Source of the DNA: Paraburkholderia eburnea
GTDB taxonomy: Bacteria; Pseudomonadota; Gammaproteobacteria; Burkholderiales; Burkholderiaceae
Reading direction: 5' to 3'
Length of the DNA stretch: 64,000 bases
NCBI RefSeq assembly: GCF_002917095.1
Contig: NZ_PQGA01000007.1
Coordinates: 186,001-250,000, forward strand
Shown: piece by piece, positions 35,245 to 44,760 of the stretch
Numbering within the stretch: the first letter of the stretch is position 1
Layout: each line of letters begins with the position of its first letter
Translations under genes and position numbers: made by a program
The notes under the pieces: model-generated
Seen by the model: only the letters and a program-made list of their open reading frames with translations
What the model was told of the DNA's origin: nothing
Databases searched by the model: none

Positions 35245-36234
35245 TCAAAACAGTTCGAGTTCGCCGCTCGCCTGCTCCACTTCTGCGGCTGCCGCTGCTT
35301 GTGCCGCCGTCTCGTCGAAACCCTCGCGCGACCAGCCCAAGCTGAATACGAAGCGTTGGTCGATGACCACCTCGCGGCCCGTCGCGGGACACGTGAGGCG
35401 ATATTTGATGCATAGCTGCGGGTTGTCCGAGCCAAACGACAGGTAGCGCCGCCGATGATTGATGAGCAGCGGCACCTGCACCTGCGCGCGGCCGACGTCG
35501 CTGCCGTCCGCGTTGCTCGCGTTGCCCAGATAGCGGTTGCGGAACGCGCCCCACACGAGATTCGTTAGTTCGCCCAGCACGCCGTTGACGTCGCGGAAGT
35601 CGCTCGCCTCATCGCGGCCCGCGCGCGGCGGCAGCAGTTCGATCAGCGGCATCTCCTCGGTCTGCATGAGGAGCCAGCCGCGGCACCACGCCGTTTCGAT
35701 CGGAATCAGCGTAAGCACTTCGCCGAAGATGATGCGGTCGCGCACGACGCTCGGCGTATCCCAGTTCACTTCGAGATCCGGAAACAGGCCGCGCAGACGC
35801 CCAAACGTCATGTCGGTAATGCCATCCACCAGCGGGTCCGGATATTCCTGCGAGAACACATGCACGTCGAGCGCCGCGAGCAACGTCTCGGGTTCACCTT
35901 CGTACCAGCTTGCGCGCGGCACGCGAAGCAGCGCTTCGGGCAGCGTGTCGTTCGTCGCTTCGCGCGATGCGCGGCGCAGCACGATCGGCAGTTCGGGGCG
36001 CTCCACTTCCAGCGCGACGGCCACCGCCGCCGCGGCTTCGCGCGAACCGCCGAAATCCTCGCCGAGCAGCACCCCGCCCAGGTCGTAATGCGTCTGCAGC
36101 GCCGCTGCCAGCGCGTCGCGCCGCACGGGCACGCACACGAGCTGATGCGCGGCGCCGAAGGCTTCAAGCGCGTCTGCGCGGGTACTATCGTTTTCCAGCA
36201 GCAGAATCTTGCTGACCGGCTGGTTCGTGTTCAT
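35245..36234 (-). CDS. pseudo-receiver plus CheX-like domain protein
   Basis: 329 residues. Residues about 8-125 resemble a receiver domain (KILLLENDSTRADALEAFGA, YDLGGVLLGEDFGG) but lack a clear phosphoacceptor and the Lys, so likely a pseudo-receiver. Residues about 130-305 resemble CheC/CheX/FliY phosphatases, with the E-x2-N motif at 222-225 (GELTNLVWGAF). The last residues ASGELELF match the C-terminus of the other CheX-like protein upstream. Predicted to act on the CheY of the operon or to scaffold the system. 52 bp after the previous gene. Confidence 0.75.
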   Translation of the reverse strand: MNTNQPVSKILLLENDSTRADALEAFGAAHQLVCVPVRRDALAAALQTHYDLGGVLLGEDFGGSREAAAAVAVALEVERPELPIVLRRASREATNDTLPEALLRVPRASWYEGEPETLLAALDVHVFSQEYPDPLVDGITDMTFGRLRGLFPDLEVNWDTPSVVRDRIIFGEVLTLIPIETAWCRGWLLMQTEEMPLIELLPPRAGRDEASDFRDVNGVLGELTNLVWGAFRNRYLGNASNADGSDVGRAQVQVPLLINHRRRYLSFGSDNPQLCIKYRLTCPATGREVVIDQRFVFSLGWSREGFDETAAQAAAAAEVEQASGELELF

Positions 36235-36286
36235 GCGTTGGCTTTCCTGCGCGGGCTTTTCACGTACTTGCTACTTCTGGATTCGT

Positions 36287-36817
36287 TCAGAACAGTTCGA
36301 GTTCGCCAGCGCTTTCGTGCTCGCCGACCCGTTCCGCCGCGATGAAATCGAGCGGCGCATGCGTGCAGATGCACAGCGTCGCGCCCAGCCGAACTCGTCC
36401 ATCGAGCGTGAGCGCATACGATTTCACGCTATCCGGCTTCAGCTCGCGCAGATACGGCAGGCATTGGCTACCGAGCGAATACGGCGTGGACATGCCAAGA
36501 TCGGGAAAATGCTCGACCAGTTGCTGATTCATCGATCCGCAACACAGGTTGGCGAATTCCATGAACGTGTCCAGCACCGCGCGGCTGCCATCGCCCGTGT
36601 AGTAATCGCGAGTTGCTTCGTCATCCTTTACATGCAGCAACAGCAGCAAGCGAAACTGCATCGACGAAATCGTCAGCACGACCACATGCTCGCCCTGCGC
36701 GACATCGTTCGAAGCGGACGTAATCTCACAGGCGTGCTGCGGATCGGTGACGAGGCGCGTGCGCGCCGCGCCAAAGAAAATCCGCTCGAAGCTGTCCTGC
36801 GCGTGCGTGCCGATCAT
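36287..36817 (-). CDS. CheX-like putative CheY-P phosphatase
   Basis: 176 residues. Single CheX-like domain with the catalytic-type motif E87-x2-N90 in MEFANLCCGSMNQQL and Pro112 about 21 residues later, close to the E-x2-N-x22-P signature of CheX. The C-terminus SAGELELF repeats the tail of the 329-residue neighbour. ATG 36817 overlaps the stop of the preceding gene (ATGA). Likely dephosphorylates the operon CheY, giving fast signal termination in the absence of CheZ. Confidence 0.78.
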   Translation of the reverse strand: MIGTHAQDSFERIFFGAARTRLVTDPQHACEITSASNDVAQGEHVVVLTISSMQFRLLLLLHVKDDEATRDYYTGDGSRAVLDTFMEFANLCCGSMNQQLVEHFPDLGMSTPYSLGSQCLPYLRELKPDSVKSYALTLDGRVRLGATLCICTHAPLDFIAAERVGEHESAGELELF

Positions 36818-37560
36818 GCGTGCGCCTCGGCGCGCGCATCGTCCAGCTCCGCGCGCAACTGCTGCGAAAGCGATTCGACGCTCGCAAGCGAAGCCGCGAT
36901 CATCTTGCCGCCCGCCTGAATATCCTGGAACGTGGCCGTCGTAATGAGGTCGTTGCGATGCAGGCTGTCGCGATAGCTCTTCGACAATTCCTGCGAGCGC
37001 GTCGCCAGCGTGCGGACTTCGCCCGCCACGATCGAAAAGCCGCGCCCGGCCGCGCCCGCGCGCGCCGCTTCGATCGACGCGTTGAGCGACACGATCAGCA
37101 CGTGGCTCACGATCGACGACAGCTCCTGGTTCTTCTGATGCATGTCGTGGTTCTGCGACATCAGCGAGATCATCTGCTCATGCCAGCGCTCGAAGGTCAC
37201 GGACATCTGCTTCAGACGGGTGGCCTCGGCCGCGATGCGCTCGATGCGATGCAATGCGTCCGTGCTGCGCGCGCGCTCGGCGGCCAGCGACGCTTCCATC
37301 GCGTCCGCCACCACGCGGCGCTGCGCGAGGTCCGCGCGCAGCGAATCGATCTGCATTTGCAGATCCTCGTGCTCGTGCGCCGCGCTGCTTTGCGCATCCT
37401 GCAAACGCGCCTCGGCCTGCGCAAGCGCTGCGTCATGTGCATCCTGCAACGTCTGCGACGCCTCGAATGCCAGGCTGCGCGCGCGCAGCCGCAGCACGAC
37501 GGCGCACAACGCCGCCACCGCGAAACCCGCCACCGCGCCGATCAAATACGGAAACACCAC
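36814..37560 (-). CDS. minimal chemoreceptor-like protein (signalling hairpin only; GTG start)
   Basis: 248 residues. One N-terminal TM helix (PYLIGAVAGFAVAALCAVVL), then a long Ala-rich coiled coil (about 30-150) and a receptor hairpin tip at about 155-190 (LIVSLNASIEAARAGAAGRG, FSIVAGEVRTLATRSQ), the site where receptors normally bind CheA/CheW. There is no periplasmic sensor domain and no HAMP. GTG start with GGGGGA upstream. It sits 18 bp after the kinase gene and probably arranges the kinase in the membrane, with sensing left to the kinase itself. Confidence 0.85.
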   Translation of the reverse strand: MVFPYLIGAVAGFAVAALCAVVLRLRARSLAFEASQTLQDAHDAALAQAEARLQDAQSSAAHEHEDLQMQIDSLRADLAQRRVVADAMEASLAAERARSTDALHRIERIAAEATRLKQMSVTFERWHEQMISLMSQNHDMHQKNQELSSIVSHVLIVSLNASIEAARAGAAGRGFSIVAGEVRTLATRSQELSKSYRDSLHRNDLITTATFQDIQAGGKMIAASLASVESLSQQLRAELDDARAEAHA

Positions 37561-37578
37561 TTCATCCCCCGCTGCGCG

Positions 37579-39930
37579 CTATGCCAGCGCTTCCTCTTGC
37601 ACCGCCGCGCGTGCAGGCGCTGCCGCGACTGCGCAGTTCTGCGGCAGATAGACGATCGTTTCGAAGTGCCGATAATCGGCGCCTTCCAGGCTATCGGTGA
37701 AGCGCAGTTCGATACGGCCGCCCTCGCGTTCGAGGAAGTCGCGCACCGCGTCCATGCCCACGCCACGGCCCGACACTTCGGTCACGCTATGCGCCGTGGA
37801 GAAACCCGCGCGGAAGATGAACGCCGCCACCGCGTCGTCGCTGATCGATTCGCCTTCGCCCAGCCAGCCGCGCTCCGCCGCGATGCCGCGAATGCGCGCG
37901 AGCGCAAGGCCTCGGCCATCGTCGGCAAGCGCGATACGCAGCGCACCTTCGGTCATTGACAGCTTGATGTCGATACGGCCCGCTTCGCTCTTACCCTGCG
38001 CGCGGCGCTGCTCGGGCATTTCGATGCCGTGATCGAGCGAGTTGCGCAGCAGATGCGTGAAGACATCGCTAACCGTTCCCGCCGCCTCGCCGCGCAGACG
38101 GTAGCCGCCGTCGTCGATACGCACGACCGGCTCCGCCTTGTCGAGTTCGCGCGCCAGCGACGGCAGCGAATCGATCACACCCGCGAGCGCGCTTTCGACG
38201 GTTTCGGTGCCAATGCCGCTCAAGACGTTGCGTAGCTCCTCGCGCATCGCACGCAGCGAGCCGAGATCGTCGTTGTTTGCGCCGTCCAGCAGCGCCAAGC
38301 TCGCGTCGATCTGCTCGCGGCCGATGGCGATGCGCTCGTCCTTCGTGCGCGTGCCGCGACCGAGGCTGACTTCGTTGAGCGTCGCGTAGTGATCGACGGC
38401 TTCGCGCACGCGATGCAGATCGTCGATGAGCGCCTGCTGGTCCCACGCGTGGCTCGTGTCTTCGCGGCGCAGCGCGTCGTAGCGCTGCTCGACTTCGTGC
38501 ACGACGCCCGTGAGATGCTGAAGGCTGTAGGTGCGCGCGTTGCCCTTAATGGTGTGCATGTTGCGGAACAGCGCGTCGATCGCGCCCATGTCCGCGCAAT
38601 CGTGCTGGCGAATGATGCGTTCGTTCTCGTGGATGAAACCCGTTGCACCCTCAACGAAGTGGTGGAACTTCTCTTCGCTAACCGCAAGGATTTCGCCGAT
38701 CATCTGCAGGCGGCGCTTTTGCTCGCCCGCTTCCGCCGCAAGCTCGCGCAATTCGGTCACGTCGCGCACGCAGAGCATCAGACGCACGACCACGTCATTT
38801 TCGTCGGTGATGGCCGACCAGCTCAGGTCGAGCACCTTCTTGCGGCCATCGGGCATGGTGCGCGTGACTTCGTTCACCAGCAGATGCTGGTTGAACGCGA
38901 AGTTCACGTCGTCTTCGCCCAGGCACGCCTGCACGGCGGCGTCGATCTGCGAGAGCGTGTCGGCATCCAGTTCCGTGTCCGCGAACACGAGGTCCATCAG
39001 CGAGCGGCCCGCGATCTCGCGGGTTTCGAAAATCGCTTCCAGATAGGCCGAATACTCGTTGTGAATGGTTGCGCCTTCAACGACAGTCAGAATGCCCTGC
39101 TGCATATTCTGCAACATCGCCTGAATGTCGGCCGTCTTGCGCTTGAGTTGCGCGGAGCTATGCTGGATCTTCTCGATCATGCCGTTGAACGCGACGATCG
39201 AATGGCCGATCTCGTCCATGCGGCCCACCGGCACGCGGCGCGTGAAATCCTGGTTCGACGCGATCTCGCTCATTTCTCCCTGCATACGCGAGAGCGGGCG
39301 GGTGATCTGGCGGTACAGCAGCAGGCCGATCGCCGTGAGCAGCACCACGGCGCCGCCCGTCACGCCTGCGATCGCGCTCGTCGTGGTGTCGAGCATACCG
39401 TTGAGCGCGTTGATGGCGTCGTCTTTCTGGCGGTTCTTCTCGACGCGCATCGTCGTAACGATGCCTTCGAGTTCGTCGCGATACTGCGCAACATTGGCGA
39501 ACAGATAGGCCTGCGCCAGTTCGTTCTTGCCGGCCGCCTTCATCTTCGCGGTGTCGTCGATCGCGCTGAAATAATTCGTGATGCTTTCCTGCGCCTGCGC
39601 AACGAGGCCGTCCTGCGCGTGACTCGCGGCCGCCTGTTTCTGCACGTCGAGCGCCGCGCGCAATGCGGTTTCCTTCTTCTTGAGATCGTCCTGCGCGAGT
39701 TGCGCGGTGGTCGCGTCGGGCGCGTAGACCAGCGTCATCGTCGCGAGCTGCACGTCCTTGACGAGCGAGACGAGATCGGACGACGCCAGCGCGCTGGGCA
39801 CGACGCCCTGCGTAACCTGGTGAACATCGGTGGCGCTGCGGCGCGTCTGATAGACCGCGTAGCCGCCGATGGCGGACAGCGCGACGAACATCAGAACGAT
39901 GAGTAGCGTGATGCGGTGACGAATGGTCAT
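37579..39930 (-). CDS. membrane-bound HPt/CheA-type histidine kinase with HAMP and PAS
   Basis: 783 residues. Order: TM1 (about 7-26), periplasmic helical sensor (about 27-186, resembling four-helix-bundle receptor domains), TM2 (about 188-207), HAMP (to about 262), PAS (about 265-395), coiled coil, HPt with phosphorylatable His459 in MHTIKGNARTYSL, then a CheA-type ATPase: N-box LLRNSLDHG (627-635), G1 LADDGRG, G2 GRGVGMDAV (720-729). It lacks the CheW-like P5 domain that couples CheA to receptors. In effect it is a receptor fused to a CheA core. First gene of the operon; it should phosphorylate the CheY at 34828-35193. Confidence 0.88.
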   Translation of the reverse strand: MTIRHRITLLIVLMFVALSAIGGYAVYQTRRSATDVHQVTQGVVPSALASSDLVSLVKDVQLATMTLVYAPDATTAQLAQDDLKKKETALRAALDVQKQAAASHAQDGLVAQAQESITNYFSAIDDTAKMKAAGKNELAQAYLFANVAQYRDELEGIVTTMRVEKNRQKDDAINALNGMLDTTTSAIAGVTGGAVVLLTAIGLLLYRQITRPLSRMQGEMSEIASNQDFTRRVPVGRMDEIGHSIVAFNGMIEKIQHSSAQLKRKTADIQAMLQNMQQGILTVVEGATIHNEYSAYLEAIFETREIAGRSLMDLVFADTELDADTLSQIDAAVQACLGEDDVNFAFNQHLLVNEVTRTMPDGRKKVLDLSWSAITDENDVVVRLMLCVRDVTELRELAAEAGEQKRRLQMIGEILAVSEEKFHHFVEGATGFIHENERIIRQHDCADMGAIDALFRNMHTIKGNARTYSLQHLTGVVHEVEQRYDALRREDTSHAWDQQALIDDLHRVREAVDHYATLNEVSLGRGTRTKDERIAIGREQIDASLALLDGANNDDLGSLRAMREELRNVLSGIGTETVESALAGVIDSLPSLARELDKAEPVVRIDDGGYRLRGEAAGTVSDVFTHLLRNSLDHGIEMPEQRRAQGKSEAGRIDIKLSMTEGALRIALADDGRGLALARIRGIAAERGWLGEGESISDDAVAAFIFRAGFSTAHSVTEVSGRGVGMDAVRDFLEREGGRIELRFTDSLEGADYRHFETIVYLPQNCAVAAAPARAAVQEEALA

Positions 39931-40099
39931 GTCGAAATCCCCGGGCCTTCAGGGTGCCGGACGCGCTATCGCTTGCGCGCCTCGTGACACTAAGGCCAAT
40001 TTATTCGGAGTGGATTATCGACGCTGCTGTATGACGAAATGATGAATGTACTTAATTAGTGCACTAACGCACAGAACATTTTCTGCCATTGTGTGCCAC

Positions 40100-40615
40100 T
40101 CAATCGAGCATCAGCACCATAAGTTCTTCATCGAAATATTCGCCGTCGATCAGCATGCCACGCGGCTCGCGACCATAAACAACGAAGCCTAACGACAAGT
40201 ACAACGTTTGCGCGCGCGGATTCCGTGCACCAACGGTCAATTGCACTTGCTGAACGCCACTTGCTTTTGCGCGCCCGATTGCGCTTTCCATCAAGCGCCG
40301 CGCGATGCCCGTGCGCCGATAAGACGGATCGACAAAGACGCCCCAAATGAGGGACTTATGCGCAAACTTCACGCGTTGCTCACGCCGCCAGCCGGTGATG
40401 CCGATTAGCGTTTCTCCATCGAACGCGCCAAATACCGCCTGCTGATCCGTTTCGCGTACGCGCGCGATATTTTCTTCGCGGGTCCAGCGCGCTTCTTCTT
40501 CGCGCGTGGGGACGATGGCGAACGGCGTGTCGACAGCGGCGTGCAGGCGCATGGCGCGAAAAGCATCGACGTCGCTTTCGGTCAGCGGGCGGATCGTTAG
40601 CGTGGCGGCATTCAT
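40100..40615 (-). CDS. GNAT-family N-acetyltransferase
   Basis: 171 residues, one GNAT domain. Acetyl-CoA loop VDPSYRRTGIARRLMESAI (motif A, R/Q-x2-G-x-G/A form) near residues 95-113, and motif B ARNPRAQTLYLSLGFVVYGR. Acceptor unknown. It is divergent from an AraC regulator 141 bp away; no further operon partner. Confidence 0.88.
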   Translation of the reverse strand: MNAATLTIRPLTESDVDAFRAMRLHAAVDTPFAIVPTREEEARWTREENIARVRETDQQAVFGAFDGETLIGITGWRREQRVKFAHKSLIWGVFVDPSYRRTGIARRLMESAIGRAKASGVQQVQLTVGARNPRAQTLYLSLGFVVYGREPRGMLIDGEYFDEELMVLMLD

Positions 40616-40756
40616 AGGCAGATCGTGTCGTATTCAAGGTTGATCGAACGAAGAAACTATCACGACTGCCCGATGCGTTAAGATCAAATTTCCATGCCGC
40701 TTTGATTCGATTGCGCTTCCATTGCGCTTCATCAGGCATTGCTTTCGAGGTACGCC

Positions 40757-41584
40757 ATGCCCCAATCGACCGACGCCACGCCCAGTTTCTGGCGCGACGA
40801 CGCCCTGCCCTTCATCGAAGTGCGCGCCATCGCCGATGGCCGCAAGGTTCGCTATGGCCGCCACGCGCACAGCACCTTTTCGATCGGCGCGATTCTGGGC
40901 GGGCGCAGCACCTATCTGAATGGCGATACGCTGGAGCCTGTTCACGCGGGGGCGGTCGTCGTCATCAATGCGCAGGTGGTGCACGCCTGCAATCCCGCCG
41001 AAGACGAAGCGTGGGCCTATCGCATGTTCCATATCGACGTGGACTGGCTCGCGCGTTTGCAACAGTCGCTGGGCTTTGGCGCGCAGGAGGGCTTTCGGCC
41101 ATTCGCACAAACGCTCACCTGGGACGCGAATCTGTTCGCCGGACTGAATGCGCTTTACGACCTGCTGGTCGATCCGCATGTGGACGCGTTGCGCAAGGAA
41201 AGCGCGGCCACGCAGTACTTCACGCGGCTCCAGCAGACGCTCAATCCCGCGCCCGATCACGATGCATCACGCGCGCCGGACCGCCGCATCGCGCGGGCCG
41301 CCGAATTCATCGAAGGCAACTACACGCGCGCGCTCAAGCTCGAAGAGATCTGCGCGGCGGCAGAACTTTCGCCGTCGTATCTGATCCGCGCGTTTCGCGA
41401 GCAATACGGCCTCACGCCGCACGCCTATGTGGTGAACCGGCGCATCGAATTCAGTCGCGCGCAATTGCGTCGCGGCCACGCCATCGCGGATGTGGCCGCC
41501 GAAGCCGGTTTCGCCGATCAAGCCCATTTGCAGCGCGCGTTTCGTCAGTTCGTGGCGGCCACACCGGGGCAATATCGCGGTTAA
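40757..41584 (+). CDS. AraC-family transcriptional regulator
   Basis: 275 residues from ATG 40757, with GAGG 7 bases upstream; a TTG at 40739 is in frame but unlikely. N-terminal cupin sensor (GRHAHSTFSIGAILGGRSTY, AGAVVVINAQVVHACNP; residues 20-120) and C-terminal double helix-turn-helix (EEICAAAELSPSYLIRAFRE; IADVAAEAGFADQAHLQRAF). The following gene is a converging LysE-type exporter; AraC proteins of this sort often control amino-acid exporters, so it may regulate that gene, but this is inference. Confidence 0.9.
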   Translation: MPQSTDATPSFWRDDALPFIEVRAIADGRKVRYGRHAHSTFSIGAILGGRSTYLNGDTLEPVHAGAVVVINAQVVHACNPAEDEAWAYRMFHIDVDWLARLQQSLGFGAQEGFRPFAQTLTWDANLFAGLNALYDLLVDPHVDALRKESAATQYFTRLQQTLNPAPDHDASRAPDRRIARAAEFIEGNYTRALKLEEICAAAELSPSYLIRAFREQYGLTPHAYVVNRRIEFSRAQLRRGHAIADVAAEAGFADQAHLQRAFRQFVAATPGQYRG

Positions 41585-41627
41585 AGCCCGAGTTTTAATC
41601 GCGCCTTAATCCCAATTTAATTCCGCT

Positions 41628-42215
41628 TTAATCGAACAATAGCCATAGCGCGCTCGCCGCCAGCAGCGCCGCCATCGCCCGGTTCACGAAGCGCACCCGC
41701 GCCGGCTCGCGCAACGCCTGGCGCAGCGATGCGCCCGCCCACGCCCAACACGCAATCGACGCGTAACAGACCACGAAGTAGATCGCCGCGAACTGCCACA
41801 CGAGCGCTTTTTCGCCCGAGGCAGCATATACGCCCATGCCCGCGACCGACGCCAGCCAGGCCTTGGGATTGAGCCATTGCATCGCCGCGCCCGTGAGCAG
41901 CGTGGGGCCGCGTGCGGTGCCGGCCGTGTCGATACGGCCATCGTCGGTCGCGAGTTTCCACGCAACGTAAAGCAGAAACGCCACGCCCGCCCACTCGATC
42001 GCGCGCGTAAGCATCGGCCATTGCGCGAGCAGTTCGTGCAGGCCCAGCCCGATCAGCAGCAACAGCAGCGCGAAGCCGACGGTCGCGCCCGTGACATGGC
42101 GCAGGCTCGCGCGCAGGCCATAGCGCGCGCCCGCGCCGAGCGCGACGATATTGACGGGACCTGGGGTGATGGATGTGGCCAGCGCGAAGGCGGCCATGGA
42201 AAGTGCCGTGCTCAC
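41628..42215 (-). CDS. LysE/RhtB-family amino acid exporter (GTG start)
   Basis: 195 residues from GTG 42215, which has GAGGAG four bases upstream; the frame continues to 42266 without an RBS. Six TM helices with the family start ATSITPGPVNIVALGAGARY and the AMQWLNPKAWLAS motif. It exports a hydrophobic amino acid or homoserine-like metabolite; exact substrate unknown. Its 3' end is 43 bp from the AraC gene end. Confidence 0.88.
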   Translation of the reverse strand: MSTALSMAAFALATSITPGPVNIVALGAGARYGLRASLRHVTGATVGFALLLLLIGLGLHELLAQWPMLTRAIEWAGVAFLLYVAWKLATDDGRIDTAGTARGPTLLTGAAMQWLNPKAWLASVAGMGVYAASGEKALVWQFAAIYFVVCYASIACWAWAGASLRQALREPARVRFVNRAMAALLAASALWLLFD

Positions 42216-42314
42216 AATTCTCCTCGATACGCCCGACGGCGATGATTCACCGTCGAGCGTACGCAAGGCGACAGCACGCGTATTGAAGAAAATTACTCCG
42301 AGCGTATTAAAACC

Positions 42315-44618
42315 TTAAGCCGCGGCAGGCACCACCGTATCGTTCGCGTTTGCGGCATAGCGCTCCCGCAGCACGCGCGCCGCGCTCACCATATTGCGCA
42401 GCGCCGCTTCGGTTTCGGCCCATGCGCGCGTCTTGAGGCCGCAGTCCGGATTCACCCACAACCGCGCGGCGGGAATCGTCTCGCAGGCGCGCTCGATCAG
42501 GCGCACCATGTCATCGGTCTGCGGCACGCGCGGCGAATGAATGTCGTACACGCCCGGCCCGATCGCGTTCGGATACTCGAAGTCGCCGAACGCGTCGAGC
42601 AGTTCCATCACCGAACGCGAGGTCTCGATCGTGATGACGTCCGCGTCCAGCGCCGCGATGGACGGCAGCACCGCGTTGAACTCCGAATAACACATATGCG
42701 TGTGAATCTGCGTGACGTCCGACACGCCCGACGACGCCACGCGGAACGCCCGCACCGCCCACTCGAAATACGCCGCGCTGCCGTCGCGGCGCAGCGGCAC
42801 GCCTTCACGGAACGCCGGTTCGTCGATCTGCACGATGCCGATGCCCGCCTTCTCCAGATCGAGCGTTTCGTCGCGAATCGCAAGCGCGAGTTGCAGCGCC
42901 GTCGTCGCGCGCGGCTGGTCGTCGCGCACGAACGACCATTGCAGCAGCGTCACCGGGCCGGTCAGCATGCCCTTGAGCGGGCGCGTCGTGAGCGACTGCG
43001 CGTAGCGGATCGCTTCGACGGTGATCGGCTCCGGCCGGTACACGTCGCCATAGATGAGCGGCGGCTTCACGCAGCGCGAACCATAGCTCTGCACCCAGCC
43101 GTTTTCCGTGACCGCGAAACCCCACAATTGCTCGGCGAAATATTCGACCATATCGTTGCGTTCGGCTTCGCCATGCACGAGCACATCGAGTCCCAGCGCT
43201 TCCTGCTGGCGCACCGAACGCGCCGTTTCCTCGCGCATACGCTCCAGATAGTCGAGCGCGCGCAAATCGCCGCGACGGTACGCGGCGCGCGCCTCGCGGA
43301 TCGAAACGGTCTGCGGAAACGAGCCAATCGTCGTGGTCGGCATGAGCGGCAGGCGCAGCGCGTCGCGCTGCACGCGCTCGCGCACGGCAAACGGACTCTT
43401 GCGCTGCGCCATCGCGGCATCGACTGCGGCCGTGCGCTTTTGCACCAGCGTGTTGACCACCGCCGCCGATGTCGCGCGAGCCGCCAGCGCAGCGCTCGCG
43501 GCATCGAGTTGCGGCTGGGCGGCCGCGCGGTCTTCGAGCGCCAGCGCGACGGCGCTCACTTCGGCGAGCTTTTCCGTGGCGAACGCAAGCCACGATTTGA
43601 TCTGCGCGCTCAGCTTGCGCTCGCCCGCCAGCGACACCGGCACATGCGCGAGCGAGCACGACGGCGCAATCCACAGGCGCTCGCCGAATTGCGCGTGCGT
43701 GTCCTGCAGCGTGTCGGCGATGGCGGCGAGATCGGCACGCCAGACGTTGCGGCCGTCGATCACGCCCGCGGAAAGCATCTGATCGTCGCGCAGCGCCGCG
43801 CGCCACACGTCAAGTTGTTCCGGCGCGCGCACCAGATCGATATGAACGCCCTGCACCGGCAGCGCGGCCACGAGCGCCGCGCGCTGCGCCGCCGAACCGA
43901 AGTACGTGCCGACGAGCAGTTTCACGCCGCACTCGCCCAGCGCTTCATAAGCCGCGCTGAACGCGGCGGCCCAGTCTTCTTCGAGATCGCAGCACAGCGC
44001 CGGCTCGTCCAGTTGCACCCAGTCGATGCCGCGCGCCTTGAGCGTCTCCAGAATGCGCGCGTAGCGCACCAGCAGGCGCGGCAGCAGGAACAGGCGGTCG
44101 AAGCCCGGCGTGCGGCTCCTGGCGAGCCACAGCCACGTAATCGGCCCGATCAGCACCGGCTTGACGGGACGACCGAGCGCCTGCGCCTCGCCGATCTCCT
44201 CGTAAAACCATTCGACGCCGCCGTCAAAGCGCGTATCCGGGCCGATCTCCGGCACGATGTAGTGATAGTTCGTATCGAACCACTTGGTCATTTCCAGCGC
44301 GGGCTGCGAGGCGTTGCCGCGCGCCAGCTCGAAGTACTGCGCGAGCGTGAGCGTGCGCGCGTCGAAACCAAAGCGCTCCGGCAGCGCGCCCAGCAGTGCG
44401 CTCATGCTCAGCATCGGGTCATACCAGGCGAAGTCGCCCGCGCAGACGAAGTCCAGCCCCGCCTCGCGCTGCATCAATCCGTGACGCGCACGCAGGCCCG
44501 CGCCGACATCGTGCAGGCGGGCTTCGTCGATTTCGCCACGCCAGAACGCCTCCTGTGCGAACTTCAGTTCGCGCTGCGCGCCGATGCGGGGAAAGCCGGA
44601 AATATGAGTGCGTGCCAT
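42315..44618 (-). CDS. metE: cobalamin-independent methionine synthase
   Basis: 767 residues, full-length MetE. It transfers a methyl group from 5-methyltetrahydropteroyltri-glutamate to homocysteine. N-terminus [20 protein letters not shown]; the C-terminal catalytic half has the zinc ligands in [11 protein letters not shown] (His, Cys), in ITIETSRS (Glu) and in [11 protein letters not shown] (Cys). Divergent from metR, with a consensus MetR site in the 142-bp gap, so it is activated by MetR with homocysteine as co-effector by analogy to enterobacteria. Confidence 0.97.
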   Translation of the reverse strand: MARTHISGFPRIGAQRELKFAQEAFWRGEIDEARLHDVGAGLRARHGLMQREAGLDFVCAGDFAWYDPMLSMSALLGALPERFGFDARTLTLAQYFELARGNASQPALEMTKWFDTNYHYIVPEIGPDTRFDGGVEWFYEEIGEAQALGRPVKPVLIGPITWLWLARSRTPGFDRLFLLPRLLVRYARILETLKARGIDWVQLDEPALCCDLEEDWAAAFSAAYEALGECGVKLLVGTYFGSAAQRAALVAALPVQGVHIDLVRAPEQLDVWRAALRDDQMLSAGVIDGRNVWRADLAAIADTLQDTHAQFGERLWIAPSCSLAHVPVSLAGERKLSAQIKSWLAFATEKLAEVSAVALALEDRAAAQPQLDAASAALAARATSAAVVNTLVQKRTAAVDAAMAQRKSPFAVRERVQRDALRLPLMPTTTIGSFPQTVSIREARAAYRRGDLRALDYLERMREETARSVRQQEALGLDVLVHGEAERNDMVEYFAEQLWGFAVTENGWVQSYGSRCVKPPLIYGDVYRPEPITVEAIRYAQSLTTRPLKGMLTGPVTLLQWSFVRDDQPRATTALQLALAIRDETLDLEKAGIGIVQIDEPAFREGVPLRRDGSAAYFEWAVRAFRVASSGVSDVTQIHTHMCYSEFNAVLPSIAALDADVITIETSRSVMELLDAFGDFEYPNAIGPGVYDIHSPRVPQTDDMVRLIERACETIPAARLWVNPDCGLKTRAWAETEAALRNMVSAARVLRERYAANANDTVVPAAA

Positions 44619-44705
44619 GATCGATCTGTCTGCAAGTGTCCTGTTTAGCGGGCCATTGTCGAAGTCGCGCTATCATTCTTCAAGCGACATGTTTTCATCG
44701 TTGTA

Positions 44706-44718
44706 TGAACCATATTCA
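44706..44718. promoter_or_regulatory. MetR binding site between metE and metR
   Basis: On the minus strand TGAA-TATGG-TTCA fits the MetR consensus TGAANNTNNTTCA exactly. It lies 88 bp upstream of metE and 43 bp upstream of the metR ATG. A further TGAA half site lies 14-17 bp nearer metE (about 44689-44692), giving the two-site arrangement known for metE in enterobacteria. Confidence 0.8.
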
Positions 44719-44760
44719 TATCCAGATTTTTCAACCTTCCTGCCGGGTGCGCGAGGCTGC

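Noticed and set aside
42537..44648. A 703-codon plus-strand frame opposite metE.
   Set aside because: metE is certain from its zinc and substrate motifs; the antisense protein is Arg/His-rich shadow sequence.
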